A stretch of DNA of 64,000 nucleotides from Pezizomycotina sp. ARF18 (taxonomy: Eukaryota; Ascomycota): assembly GCA_002224055.1 (NCBI GenBank), contig AZLU01000001.1:460811-524810 (forward strand), given 5' to 3'. Under the pieces are notes generated by a model, which made no database searches, was not told the DNA's origin, and saw only the letters and a program-made list of their open reading frames with translations. Position 1 is the first letter of the stretch. Every line of letters begins with the position of its first letter. Positions 49,101-61,835 of this stretch are shown piece by piece. The translations under genes and the position numbers were made by a program.

Positions 49101-50415
49101 TCCTGGCCCATGGGACCAAAAGAAACACAATCCCCCACTCTTCCCGTTTACGTCCGCTATTGGTATTGGTTACCGGCAGATATAAGGTATGAAAGAAAGG
49201 AAGCCAGTCGTACGTTTGAGGCAAAAAACTAAATCGTACGATTTCTCCATTTCTAATTATTTTCCAACTGTGGTGTGCAACAAGGATTATCGCTGGGAGC
49301 AAGATCTCACTTGTAACACGCTCCTATTTCGATCATCGGACATTCTCGCCTTGGGGTATTGATGCATAGAAATTGAACAAAAGGAAAAAAAACTCGCACA
49401 CTTGTGAACCTTACTTCACCTCGTACAGGAGGAGGAGAACTAATGAGTTTCGACCGTTTTACCCGCAGGATTATAATTTATCGAACGTTTTCTTATTGGC
49501 GTCGCCAAACCAATTTAGACAAGCCAAAGTTAAAAGCGCCATCAATACGACGCTCTCCTAGGAGGATGAACTCGCCACGCCTCTATGATCGCCGTGGCGG
49601 TCGCACTGGCAGCGCCGCTAAAAGCCCATCGGGAATACGGCGGTTCAGCTTATGACCTGTTTTTTTTTTTCACTTGCATTTTAACTCCCCACTTGTTGAG
49701 CTCCACTGCAACGGACCAATATAGCACAGCCAGCCAATTGACTGATCTAATAACTGCTACGTAAGAATATAACGATCAATTGTTCTATAGGCATCTATAT
49801 CACTATCGTACAGAAATATAACGCCTTAAGCCCGGGAGTCTGTCAGGGCTTATTATGTTATTGTGACATCGCGATCGGGAGTTCGTTTGATTTGTGTGCC
49901 AACCGACGAACCTCCGATTAAAGAGATTAGAACGAGTATACTTCTCTTTTCCAGTGTGTTCCTCTAAGCACTTCACTTCAGCCGTGGTGGAGGTTGCGCT
50001 GCCATGAGAAATAAGCTCGCGTATGGGAAAGAGCCCCAGCAAATTCCTCGTACGATTTTTTTATACTAATGTTTCTATCATCCGCTACTCAAGAGCGGAG
50101 GCAATCTGTCCCTTTTTAAAAGAACGGCCCGAAAAAGAAAAGAAGACGCAAGAGAAGCAAAAGACGAAGGCGAAACAGATCAGCTAGGAGTCTATACAAT
50201 ATCTAATAGTTCGTTCTTTTCTTGTTTTCTTTTTCTTATATAAATGGCTCGGAGGTTAGAAAGGGGAATGGATAAAAGAAAAGAAAAAACAGAGGGGAAA
50301 AAAGAAAAGAAATATCGGCGAAAGAGAAATGGCAGCATGAAGGTGGAAATTGTCCTTCCCCCGTGTGGCGCCATCGTTTCTCGACTGCTCCTTGGTCCAT
50401 GCTCGACAGTTTATA

Positions 50416-50451
<36 letters not shown>

Positions 50452-50700
50452 GTTATTTAGTTCTCGTACGATTCTTTTTAGTTTTAATTTGCAATACCTC
50501 AGCTATAATAATAGTAGTAATATTAATAGAGGGGAAAATACGGTAAATTAAAAAGAAAATACGTGTAAATATATATATATATATAATAATTATAATAATA
50601 ATAGAAGAAAAACAATAGTTCACCTGATATATACAGCGTCTCATGCAAAGTTCAGTTTGAAATCTGCTTCAGTGGGAACGACATTTGCTCGCCGTTTTCT
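46138..50700. other. Gene-poor AT-rich stretch
   Basis: No convincing gene. The stretch includes a tgtcgcgcccc LTR-start-like motif at 47460-47470, an A13 run near 48402-48414, a (ATT)n microsatellite at 50413-50450 and an (AT)n tract at 50570-50584. Short open frames lack family signatures. Confidence 0.4.
50413..50450. repeat. (ATT)n microsatellite
   Basis: About a dozen consecutive att units. Confidence 0.9.
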
Positions 50701-50745
50701 TGGGCTTTGCCTGGCTTGAAGTGGAGTGATATTACGTTCCCTACA

Positions 50746-51480
50746 TTAACCCCATGGCCCCCAAACTGTCCAAGATTTTTCCCGCTTCTTTCTTTCTTTC
50801 TTTCTTACATCTCCATTAATGTAAGAGGGATATCCTGCGGTTGCATTGTAAACCATTTCACGGCGCAATTCGGCGATCTGCCAGCATTCTCCAAGCCGTT
50901 GACATTGCTCGATATAGTCATCGCAGGTTCTTGGACCCTGGTATATCTTCCCTTGTATCAACATCCTAGCCAACACGTATACGAAAACGCTCGCCGAAAG
51001 AGAGGATGTCCGCTGAGGAATTTGATAAGGGTTTCGAATGGGCTTTCTAGGATATGTCTACCAGTGCATCGGGCGATACGGCAACGCGGGCTTGCTTCAA
51101 TGCGTATGCTTAGCCTTGATTGGGTACCGTACTAGGGTACTAATCCTTTCAGGGCTTGCTCCTTTTACGCAACATATTTGTAAAAGATGTCTTTCGATCG
51201 GCTGGAAGACTTCGAGCCCAGAACGTTCAGAAGTTCTTAGAGAAGCCGAGCATCAGTCAGAAACCTGAAAGCATCTGCAGGTTTCTCGCAAAGGGTCCGC
51301 TTGGGTGGATATACCCGGACAATGCTTCCAAGGATTCATCAACATGTATCTGGCTGTCGATATATTAGTCTGTCATTTCCCAGTATCCAGTACCATGGGA
51401 ACCAGGGTATTTCGACCGCGTTTGTCTAAGCTTAGACTGCTGTCCCCGTCGAATGACTTAAGTCTACTCCTTCAACGATG
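50746..51480 (-). pseudogene. Possible decayed coding region, unrecognised
   Basis: The minus strand can be followed as protein-like sequence with about four stops in ~240 codons. Pieces include PFETLIKFLSGHPLF (near 51020), QGKIYQGPRTCDDYIEQCQR (near 50930) and ELRREMVYNATAGYPSYING (near 50850). It could be an old mobile-element or enzyme gene. No family motif is clear. Confidence 0.25.
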
Positions 51481-53562
51481 TGACACCCACGCCAAAGTTC
51501 CAGTCTAACCGGTTATCGCTCTGAAACAGCGAGACTTGAAGTCTTGTCTTCCAAGGTACCACTGAAGGCTCGGCTCGCTTTCGCGTTGTTCATGTACCGA
51601 TCTCGAATCGCTAGTTTCGAAGGTACCTTCGACTTTGCAAAGTGCCGGAAACATTTTGTCCCACTGCTTTCGCACTAAGATTTTACATGGCTATCAGAGA
51701 ATGGAGGCCGTGGACTGTGTTGATACTTATTAGCACTGTGCCAAGCTCCAGTTTTTGCGTTGAGGTGAGGTTTATACCTATCTTAGGAGACGCTATCACA
51801 CCTGCTATTTATCCCTACAAAGGTTTTTTCCCAAGAGAGTCTGAGCGAGACTACCTGCTATCAAGGGCAGCTTCCAATAACAGCTTAGAATACTGCCTGG
51901 AGTTATGGTAGCTGGTCAATCTTCTTTAGAGATGACAGTCGTGCTTGGATGACCCGACATCTTGCGTTGTCTGGGACGTTCGACTGGTTTGCATTCTCGA
52001 CGGCTGTGTAATGCTTACCCCAATATAGGCTATCGAAAAGAAATTCTTCTTTAGGCTGTCCAGCTAACCAATCTAGCTTTCGTACTCTCTGGAGATCCTA
52101 AGGCGTACCTGGCTAACGTTTGTTCGAATTTGCGACATGATCAGGTAATGCTAAGGCATGGTTTGGAGGGGTTACATGACGAATCCTTCGTTCTCGCTCT
52201 AACCAGGTTTCTTCTGAGTTGAATTATAGTCATGTAAACGAGCATTGTTTCCTATTCATCTTGTCCTTCGCCTTCCGCACTTTGTTTTATCATCATCTCT
52301 TCCTCTCCCTTTCCTAAGTATTAGTCTCCTCTTCCTTCACTTCGCCTCACGCCAGTCCTTCTCACGATTCGCAGGTTCACCACATGTTCGTCTGTTAGAG
52401 TTGTTCTTCCCAGATGATACTTCCTGCGTGCAATATTTTCGATGTACGACGAGGCGTTGCTCTCTCCAGCTTCAATGTTGCTCCGGGATAGTCATTTCGA
52501 AGGCTCCAGTCAAGCATTACAGGCAGCCTGGTTGGGAGCTCGACTCGCATACGTCGTTCGGTGCATTCGTGCTCTGAGCAGAATCTGGTTATAGAGCAAA
52601 GGTTTAGACGCATGTCGGCGCAGATTGGCCACCACGGACAGCCAGTCTTCATGACAACCTCTTCTCGCCGTCCCGATTGGCTTATGCTAGATTGACTGGG
52701 CGGAATATACCGGGTAATACTCTTGGTTCGTCTTCACCGGCTCTTGTATTACTAGCAAGCTGCGCGGGGTTGTATGGACATGTGATAGAGGCCACTAAGG
52801 TATACGGTATCACCGCCTTGCGCGCTCGCCCGGTAAGCTCAAGTGGATTGTTCATGTACTGACGTTTTCGAAGCGCCTTTGAGCTCTAGGTATATCCGTC
52901 ACTTCCAGAAGCAAGCAACGCCCTATCTTGAACTTGGGACTATGTATTACGAGCGAATCCGACCGTATCGAGTTCTAAAAGAGAGATTCCGGTAAATTTT
53001 AACTTGACAGGCTGATGGATAGATATTACAGCACCAACGACGAACGGACTTGGCTGGATTTCGGCACGGACACAATTGGAGTGAAGCTGGGCACATCAAC
53101 GCAAGATCATATACGCTGTGATCCGCGCTGACACTTAATGAAACACCTAGGAAGTTTTGGACGAAATCGTGAAGGACGGGAGTCGAGAAGGCAGTCGCTC
53201 AACTGGAGATGACGACAATTGAGTGGAGATTTCCAGACTTCATCACAAGTCAGAATCATTCTCTTGCTCAATTCAGAGACAAGAGCTATTCGAAGCTCTC
53301 CGGCCTCATTTGATCGTTATTGGTTTTTGGTAGCTAGCGGCAGGCAGGGACATACTATTTAAGGGAATACATCGCGATAGGTCCGCTGGTCCGCCTTTGG
53401 GCCTTACCTATCGACACACGAGCAGTCAGGATACTGGTTCATGAAGCATCAAAGCTCGACAATACGGAGTTGGTAAGGAAACATTTCGGGAGAAACGAAT
53501 AGCAACAAGAGACAACGAATAACAACCAAGAGGGGCAGCGCGGGCGCTATCGGTATCAGCTC
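51481..53562. other. Gene-poor stretch
   Basis: Mixed-composition sequence with pyrimidine-rich stretches (52240-52400). No frame on either strand shows a recognisable product. Confidence 0.35.
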
Positions 53563-54036
53563 TTGTTGGATCCTCAAATTTCACAACAAGTCGAGCTTAT
53601 GCCAAAAGCCGACGCCGATTTTGCACGTTCGATAGTCTGGCTACGAGGCAGCTCTCCTTCCTTAAGGATCACAATCCTTTTTTCGCAAGGGAATATATCG
53701 GCAAGAACGGTACCGGAGAGGTCGGCAGCAAAGGGTACGGCTTTAAGTCTCGGCACCGGCAATCGGGACTATCTTGTAATAATCATTTCTCAGCACATGG
53801 TCTCAATGAGACATATCAACGACAAGTGCCGAATCGTTAGCTTCCTAACAAAGAACTGCTTTAACCAGGAAACAAAACATCTCGATTTGCCATATACAGA
53901 TTATACCCCATTTGCGTGCGTCGAAGTTCAGATCTACAACTTGCATTCGCCAGCGACGCCAGATGTTTCTGTCGAATCGGTTAGGACATCCCGACGAAAG
54001 GTTTCGAATATGGAAACGATGAGTTACGGCGGTTAA
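53563..54036 (+). CDS. Lone 157-codon open frame
   Basis: This is the longest uninterrupted plus-strand frame in the gene-poor right half (first Met at 53563, stop at 54034-54036). The product is mixed polar and hydrophobic, with no signal peptide, repeat or family motif. Codon usage is not clearly biased. It may be a real orphan gene or chance. Confidence 0.25.
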   Translation: MLDPQISQQVELMPKADADFARSIVWLRGSSPSLRITILFSQGNISARTVPERSAAKGTALSLGTGNRDYLVIIISQHMVSMRHINDKCRIVSFLTKNCFNQETKHLDLPYTDYTPFACVEVQIYNLHSPATPDVSVESVRTSRRKVSNMETMSYGG

Positions 54037-57000
54037 CGAGTTCGAAATGGGGGGAAATTATCGAATCCGTCGAAGCAAGGTCCATGTATTTATATATATT
54101 TTAGCGCCAATGTGCTCGAGGCCTGCATAGCAACAAACTTTTTTTTTTTTTGGCTGTGGACCCGAAGTGATGATCCATCTAAAATACCATCGATATTATC
54201 CAACGCTTCGACGCAAGAGAGAGAGAGGCTGCTTGCAGATTGGCGAGTTCCAAACCGGATCTAGACCCCTCGCGCGTGCGAACGAAGGGGGTTTAATAGC
54301 TCTACCAAACCCAGACCAACACGGTTTGACTAGAAGGGATCCGCGCCACGACTCCTTCCACTAGGCGACGACATTACGGCTATTATGGGCGAAGGGGTTT
54401 GGTCTGGACCATCAGGCCCTTGGAGCTGCTGTACCTTGTGACGAGAGTCTAAGAAGTTACCTTAGCTTCATCGGCATCAGGAGCGTTGCAGTATTTACTC
54501 ATGGAGCGTTTTTTAACACACAAAAGTGCATCGCAACCGCCCATATCAGGTTACGTGAGTAATGTTCAATATCTCGAACTGTTTTTGTTCACCTCCTGTC
54601 GTTGTTGGGTTGATTTCAACATCTCACATTGTTCTATTTTTTTCCCGTCACTTCTAGCACGGGGCACAAACTTGGTCCTTGCGTCGAGGTACTTGTACAT
54701 TGAGTCTCTTGTCAGTTTTATAGTGTCTCTTTGTCATGTGCATATCTGGTTCCATGGCAGCTAACCGCAAGTCCTGTTTTCTTATCTTTATTACTCCTAG
54801 TGTTGACTTCGATTTCCTGTTTAACCTACCTCTATATATTTTGCTTACTAATTTTGGCCTATATTGATTATTCCTCTCTTAGCAGTTGCTGCTACAATTT
54901 CTAATTTATTTTCTTAGTATTAGATATTTTCCACTAATCGTCCATCCCGACGATATACTGATCAAACTTGAAGTTACGGATATTCGATCCAGGAACGCGC
55001 GTTTCTAGCATGATATCATGGTAGAATCCTGGTTAAGAAACTTTTTAACCGTATTTGCGCCAAATGTGTATACAGTTGGGCATCAATTTTGTGTCACGTT
55101 GATGGAAGTCACGACCCGTGACAACTCGGCTGGTGAAAAGTTGGTCATTCTTTGGCGCAATTAAGCATGTACATGCCTTCATCTGTGGGTAAACATCCCC
55201 TATTCATCAATGGGTCAAGGTCCGCTTACCGAATTCTACTCAGAAGGATACTATCTCACGCTCCATTCCTTGAGATTCTCTAGCCTAAAAGACATTTTTT
55301 TCATTTAAGCGTTGTCACATCGACTTTTCTAGAGCTTTAAGGTGTTGGTATGGTATGCTGTCTCCTTTTTTGTCACTGCCTCGGTGCATACGGTTCAAAC
55401 CCACTCAAGAGGGACAAAAAATATGCCCCGAAACTGCGCGTATTTGGACCAACCGAAAGGCTCGAAATACGAATAGCAGTAACACAGCTATCCAACGAAA
55501 ACTCAAAATGATAAGAAGATAGGATTCAAAACCAGGTAAATTCCATTAGTTCACGTACTACTTTGCACGGATTCGCATCTTGATTACCATCTAAAGTCCC
55601 AGAAAGATGGTGACGGTAGGTTCTCCCAGTAAACCGGATGGCAAAAGTGGCCTGATATCGACTAACTTACCTTTAAAAGGTGTGATCGACGATCACTGTA
55701 GAGTATCTTCGCAGACAGCCCGCCCAAATTTTCAAAGAACCACTATATTGAACATCTTGCTGGTGGCAGATTACACAGGGAGCTCTGACGTCCTCTGCTA
55801 GTGCCAGAACTTGCATTTGCTTGCTGGGGCCATGCGACGGACTGTGTGTTCCCGAAGTTCCAGCTCTATTCTTTCCCTAATAATCTGTCAGCCGTTCTCT
55901 CGCCCCTTACTCTTTGTTTTACCACCCTATTTAGTTTGATTGCTTCGCAAATGCATTTAATGTTTTTTGCATACCATCGGTTCTTTTCATTACCTTGTTA
56001 TTCCCTTTGTCGCCTTTTCCACTCTCCAAACAATCTCTTTTAGACTACGTTGGCTAAAGCGCATTGCATGGGAGACTGGGTTCAGGCTGGGCAGTTCAAC
56101 TCTCCTCCATCAATGGGAATCCTTGTCACAATTCAAGGCATGGAAAATCTACTGCTTTGCACAGTACCTGGAAACAAAGGATTTATGTGCTATAACGAAG
56201 CTGCTATAACGAAGCAAGATGCAGATTGAACAGTCGCTTTGAGCTTCCCCCCTCTTATTTACAAAGAAGCCACAACCGGTGCTCTATAATCGCCGTTCAT
56301 TGTATCTATAATTTTACAGGTAACGAGAGGAAATGGCATGCCCGCGAGAAAAAAAAGGTGGGGGAAAGAAAGAGGAACGAATAAAGAAAGAACCACTGAG
56401 AGAGAAATTTTCAGGCCCTTATTTGCAAAATATGGGAGTGCTGGTTCAACCTTGACACGTAATTCGGTTCTAACGCAAAAAATCGCATCGCCTCTGCCAA
56501 TCTTCCTTCAATCTTTCGAATCCTGCGTCTTTCTTCACGAATATCACGTTATTTTGCTTAGCAGTAGCCCGTACGACGTCTATGTTTTGGATCTCGATGT
56601 CTCGATCTCTGGTTCATCGAATACAAATGAAAGCCCTTAATTTAGAGCACTTGGTTCATACCATTTTGTTCTTGCCTTGCCGAAACAGTAAGTGATTTTA
56701 CCCACTAAGCGGTTCCACCTGGAGGGCGAGGTTTCCAAGGCAAAGGTATTTCGTATCCGGCCCAATCAAAACGTACATTTCCTCAGAATCAAGTCCGATA
56801 CCAGCGTTAAGCAGGATGAATCTAAAAGGAGTTCTTTTAATCTCTCCTTGTCCCTGGCCAGCGCTGTGGGTGTATACAAAGATAGGAGAAAAACAATACG
56901 TAGATGCTGGAGACAATCTCTGAATAATTCGCGCACGAGCTTACAAGTAAGTCCAATAATCACCTTGAGTGTCTTTTAGAAGGTTATCCGATTATCGGGT

Positions 57001-58344
57001 TATAACAAAAGTATACAATAGTAAGTAAAGTCGTATACGATGTGCGATAAATAGAATTCCAAGTAGCAAATGTGTTTCGCCGAAGTTAAATCATCATCAT
57101 CTACATCGTTCCCTCTTACGTTCAATGTGTATTCTAGTTCCCCTCGACTGCCAGATTCATATCTCATGTCCGCTCCGTCATGATATCTATTTTATTATTT
57201 CTTATTCCTAGATGTACTTTTCCGTCTCATTTCTTTCCTTCTTATTGTTATCTTATTTTATTTTTTTATTATTATTATTTTAAACTACTTAGGATCGTTT
57301 ATTATTATATTTTACTTCCATTTAACTTGTTTCTTTCTTTTTTTTTTTTTTACTAGTTTGGTTTGGTTCTGTGGACACCACGGAGTCTAGACCGTCAATG
57401 GCTGATTGGCTGGGCAATTAAACGAGGCCCCCATCTACAAATGCAGCTTCGACATGTCATTGACCCGAACAACTCCACCCCGTTTTGCTTTTTAAAAACT
57501 CTCTGACAGGCAGCACGACGTACGAGTATACTGATCTAGCACATACTTATACTCTTCTAGATAAATTATAGATTCAATATATTATAAGGCAGTACCAATT
57601 AAGCAATGATACCGCTGCGGCACAACCGATCACAGTCGAGCAAATTAATTACGATCTATAGTGAAATGGAGGGTACAACAGGATCTCACTAAACCCCTTT
57701 ATCGGATCTGTGGTAGACACACAGACAGGCACACACACACCCTAAGAGTGAAAAAAAAAAAAAAAAAAAAAAAAACAGAGAGAGACGCAACAGCTCGGTG
57801 AACTGGCGGTAAAGCTAAAGATTAGGGTCCCTGCTCCAATCTTTGAATATATTTAGTTCTTTGGCTCTAAGCGACAGGCCGCAGGGCAAAGAAAAAGAAT
57901 CGCTTTCCCTAAGAGCCTAAGAGCCAAGATAGGCCCTCCTTGTAAGGACAAACGAGGCAAACGATGGCTGGGACGCTGCTCAGGGTCGCCGATGACCTAA
58001 CAAATAGAAAAGGGGAAAAAAAGAACAGAAAATAAAAAAAAGAAAAAGAAAACCGTTGGCATATTTTCGGGACGATTCTTCTATTTCCTTTCGTTTGCAA
58101 TGATTGTTTTATTCAAGCCAGGAACCCTAAAGAAATACGAGGCGTTGTACTTCGAGATAAGAAAATTTTATATTCCTCCATGTACTCCTCCATACACGTT
58201 TTTTTTTTTTTTTTTTTTTTTTTTTTCGCTGGCATTCTTGATATTCTTGATATGACTGAGTTTTCTTCTCTTCCTGTTGGACAACAGTGCGAAACGGCTG
58301 AATTCCAGGTTTGATTTTCATTTTTTCATTATTTATTTTGTTTT

Positions 58345-58389
<45 letters not shown>

Positions 58390-61300
58390 TTTATTCACTG
58401 TCATCGTCCTACGCTCTACGAGACGACCAGGGCCTAGGGTCTAGGCAGTACAGCTCGCAAGATATAATAATAAATAGAAAAGAAAAGGAAAGGGAAAAAG
58501 ATAAAGGAAATTCAGAGAAATGAGAGAGAGAGAGAGAGAGCTTCTGTAGAAACAGAAGCATCGTGACGAAAGAGGCGACATCATGCCTGTTTCAAGTCTC
58601 TGCTAACCAATGAAAAGGCCACTGACCCGGGGATTTGCTCTCACAAGCAAACCGGGGCAGGGGACGCACGCTGGCACATTAGCGAGCGCCTTAGCAAAAG
58701 GAATGTGACGTTTCCTTTCTTTCATTTTATTTCATTTTATATCTTCTGTTTCGTTTAGGGCTTTCTTTTATTTTACTTTTATTTTTCCCTTTCTCCCTAT
58801 TTCTTTTTTTTTACATAGGAGATTTACTCACCAATTTTACTATTATTTTTCTTTCTCGGGTTCCTCCTCCAGGCATCAATGAGCATTTTCCTTCGCCGTC
58901 TAAAACTCATTTACTGGAGCATGGATAAAATGCCAAGTTCATTTAACCAGTCATCTTGTGCAGACGGAAGCTATGATACTTTTTACATGTGCTTTCTGCA
59001 CGAATGTAGACAGATAGCGCGGGTCTCGAACCTTACCAGCTCCGTCTTTCCCTCTCCAGCGGATCCCCGCCTTTGCTCTTCGGAGAAGCCAGAATGGTCA
59101 TAGGTATACGAGAGAAGTGGGCTCATTTTCTGCTTTTTTTTTTTTACAACAAATGACAACAAGTGTCTTTCCTTCCCGCGGTCCCGTCTTTGACCCTGTG
59201 AGATTTGGATGAACCCGAATCGACCGAGTTACATCCCTAGTTGGTGCCCTTTTTTTTTTTTTTTTTTGCGGGGAAGGAAGTGACGGGGGCGAAGTCAAAG
59301 AAGCTATTACGAATTGTCTGAGACTCTCTCCCTCATACTGGGAGAGGGGTAGGATCTTCAGAATCCACTGCACACGGACTTTTCTATCTCTGTGTAATGT
59401 CAACAACAACAAAAAAAAGCTAAAACGTACATGGATCGGAGTGGAAAAAGAAAAAGAAGGAACGGAACGGAAAGCACCACATTGTACTAGCATCTCTTTC
59501 TCTTGCGGCGCGCAGCCCCGCAGCAACAGCATCATCATCATCATAGCTAGCTCTAGCATTTACCATGTACTGTGACTGGACCGCCGCTATGATCCGAAGA
59601 GAGGCGTAGATAACACCTGACGCATCTCTCGAAAGCAAAACACCCTAAGTCCAATGGGCCGAAAGTATATATCCTGAATGGAGATTCCTTTTTCACCCCT
59701 AAGGATCCAAGGAGTGAGGAAAGAGAATATAGACATAACATATTCCCAAAGAGGAACAGAAACTCCAATCAACTAAATGCACCTTTAAAACGAGTTGCTT
59801 TTTTATATTTTTCTCTTTCCAAGTTCTCAAGTTTGCTTCACGTATGCCAAAACACGCAGACACAAAAAAAAAGTTAATAATACTAAGTAATATTAATAAA
59901 GAGGCGGGAAAAGAAAAATTCAACGCAGCCCAGTCTGACGAATACCACCTTTAAGGAGCGGAAAAATATACCAAGGGGGTTTTGATTTTCCCATATTTCA
60001 TTTAAATATGTCTCTCACGAACCTCGCTTCAACGGGAATGGTTTTTCCCTTCTCTTCATTTACGGGCAAGGGCAAAATATATGGATGGTGGAGTTGAGAT
60101 GCATGAGACAAGGCGGTGAGCAAAAAAAAAAAAAAAAAAAAAAAAAGAAAACGAACTATAGAAACTTCGAAATGGGGTATTCTTTCAGCTTCGGGATGCC
60201 AAATTGGAAAACACCAGAAAATTCCTCCCTTAGCGAGGGAGGATTCCCCAATAACTTCGCGGGACAAAAATATTCTTCATGCCAGCGAAGGCAAAAGGAG
60301 CTATTGATTTACGTGTCGTGGAGACTGATTCAGATAATTTTAATAATGAATGAAACGGACAAAATAAACGAATAGTTTTAGAAAATTTAGTAAAATTTGG
60401 ATCGAGGTCTCTCTAAGATATTCTTACAACTAACTATTATTATTATGTATCTGTCATCTTTCTTTTAAGCCTCTATGGAATATACGATGACATCGGATCT
60501 CACGAAGCTAAAGATACGAAGATATTAAAAAGAGAAAACCACAATACGAAACATGTTAAGCATACGCAAGGCAATATTTGACATCTCTGGAACCGAGAAT
60601 ATAATTGCGAAAAATAAAACGGTGAAAACATGACGTATAATTAAAAAAAAAAAAAAAAATTTTTTTTGAAGGTAGTTTAAGTGCGTACTCACGGCAGTCA
60701 CAGTTTAAAAGCGGAAAACGCCCAGGCAGCTGAAGAGAACGTTGCATGCATGCATATCTTTATATTTTCCATATTTTCTGATTGACTGATTATCTGTTGT
60801 CGCCGTCTACCTGCAGCGCACGAAACTAAAGGAATAGGGGTGGTGATACAGTAAAAATGAACCACAGTACAGGAAAACTTCATGAACTTCGAGAAGAAAA
60901 AAGCAGAGGCGCAACCTATTTACCGACATATGCAGACCGTTTCACCGTAGAGCTGATATAGAAAAGAGAAAAGGCGTAGGAAAAAATCGGTGGCGATTTG
61001 AGCACTTTGAAAAAAATATCACCAATTTGGGACTAGATAAATTGTGACAAGAGAGTGGATGGACAGGAGATGGCCGAAGGCTTAACAAAGAGTACGGAAT
61101 AGAAAACGGAAGACAATAATAAGCAAGAGAATTACAGGATCACCAGAAAAGACAGAGGAGTTAGCTCAATTTTTTTTTTGTTTGTGATTGTGATTTCGAA
61201 CTACATTTTTTTAGGGACATCTCTTTTTTGTGATAGCTTGTGGATTAGACTACGCTAATGATATCATGAGTTCATCATCAGAGGATGAAATATATAGTGA

Positions 61301-61825
61301 AAAAAGAGAAGAAATAAAAGAAGATATTAGGGCAGATGAAGGAGTGAATAAGAAAAAAGAAACATAACTAAAACAGGAGTAAAATGAGAGAATATGAAGA
61401 TGTAGGAAGTGAGAAAAAGCGGAAATGAGAAAGGAAGATGGGGAAATAAGTTTTAAACACTACTAGATAATACATGTGTATATATAATGAGAAAGTATAT
61501 CGTTAGAGTATAGAGTAAACGCATACAAAAAAGAGATCTCCGTGTCCTTATCATTCCTGAAAACGCCTGGTAAAAGTATTAGAGATAGGAAAAATCTTTT
61601 TAACAACCCAAAGGGAACCAAAACAACCTCCATATGGCCGACTAGAAGGGAAAGAAGAAAGGAAAGAGAAAAAAAATACGATATTAAGTGAGATCTAATA
61701 GTAAAATAAAAAGAAAAAAAAAAAAAAGGAAGGGGAAGAGCCGGGAAAAAAAAGAAAGAAAAAAACGGGAAGGCTTTATGAGAAGTAAAATTAGAGTGAA
61801 AAGCAATAACTGTTGAAAGGACTCG
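54037..61825. other. Long gene-free, T- and A-rich stretch
   Basis: Nearly 8 kb without a supported gene. It contains poly(A)/poly(T) tracts near 57751-57775, 58200-58226, 58350-58383, 59251-59267, 60121-60146 and 60642-60667. An (AC)n patch lies near 57731-57741 and (GA)n at 58521-58540. The 61000-61800 part is strongly purine-rich. No tRNA was found. Confidence 0.45.
58350..58383. repeat. Poly(A) tract of ~34
   Basis: This is the longest of about a dozen A/T homopolymer tracts over 24 bases in the window. Confidence 0.85.
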
Positions 61826-61835
61826 TTAAGGATTA

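Noticed and set aside
50707-51135. A 142-codon plus-strand frame
   Set aside because: The opposite strand reads more protein-like over the same DNA, and the plus-strand product is hydrophobic low-complexity without a motif.
55370-55410. tRNA-like B-box (ggttcaaaccc)
   Set aside because: The flanking bases do not form a 5-bp T-stem, and no A-box or acceptor stem was found upstream.
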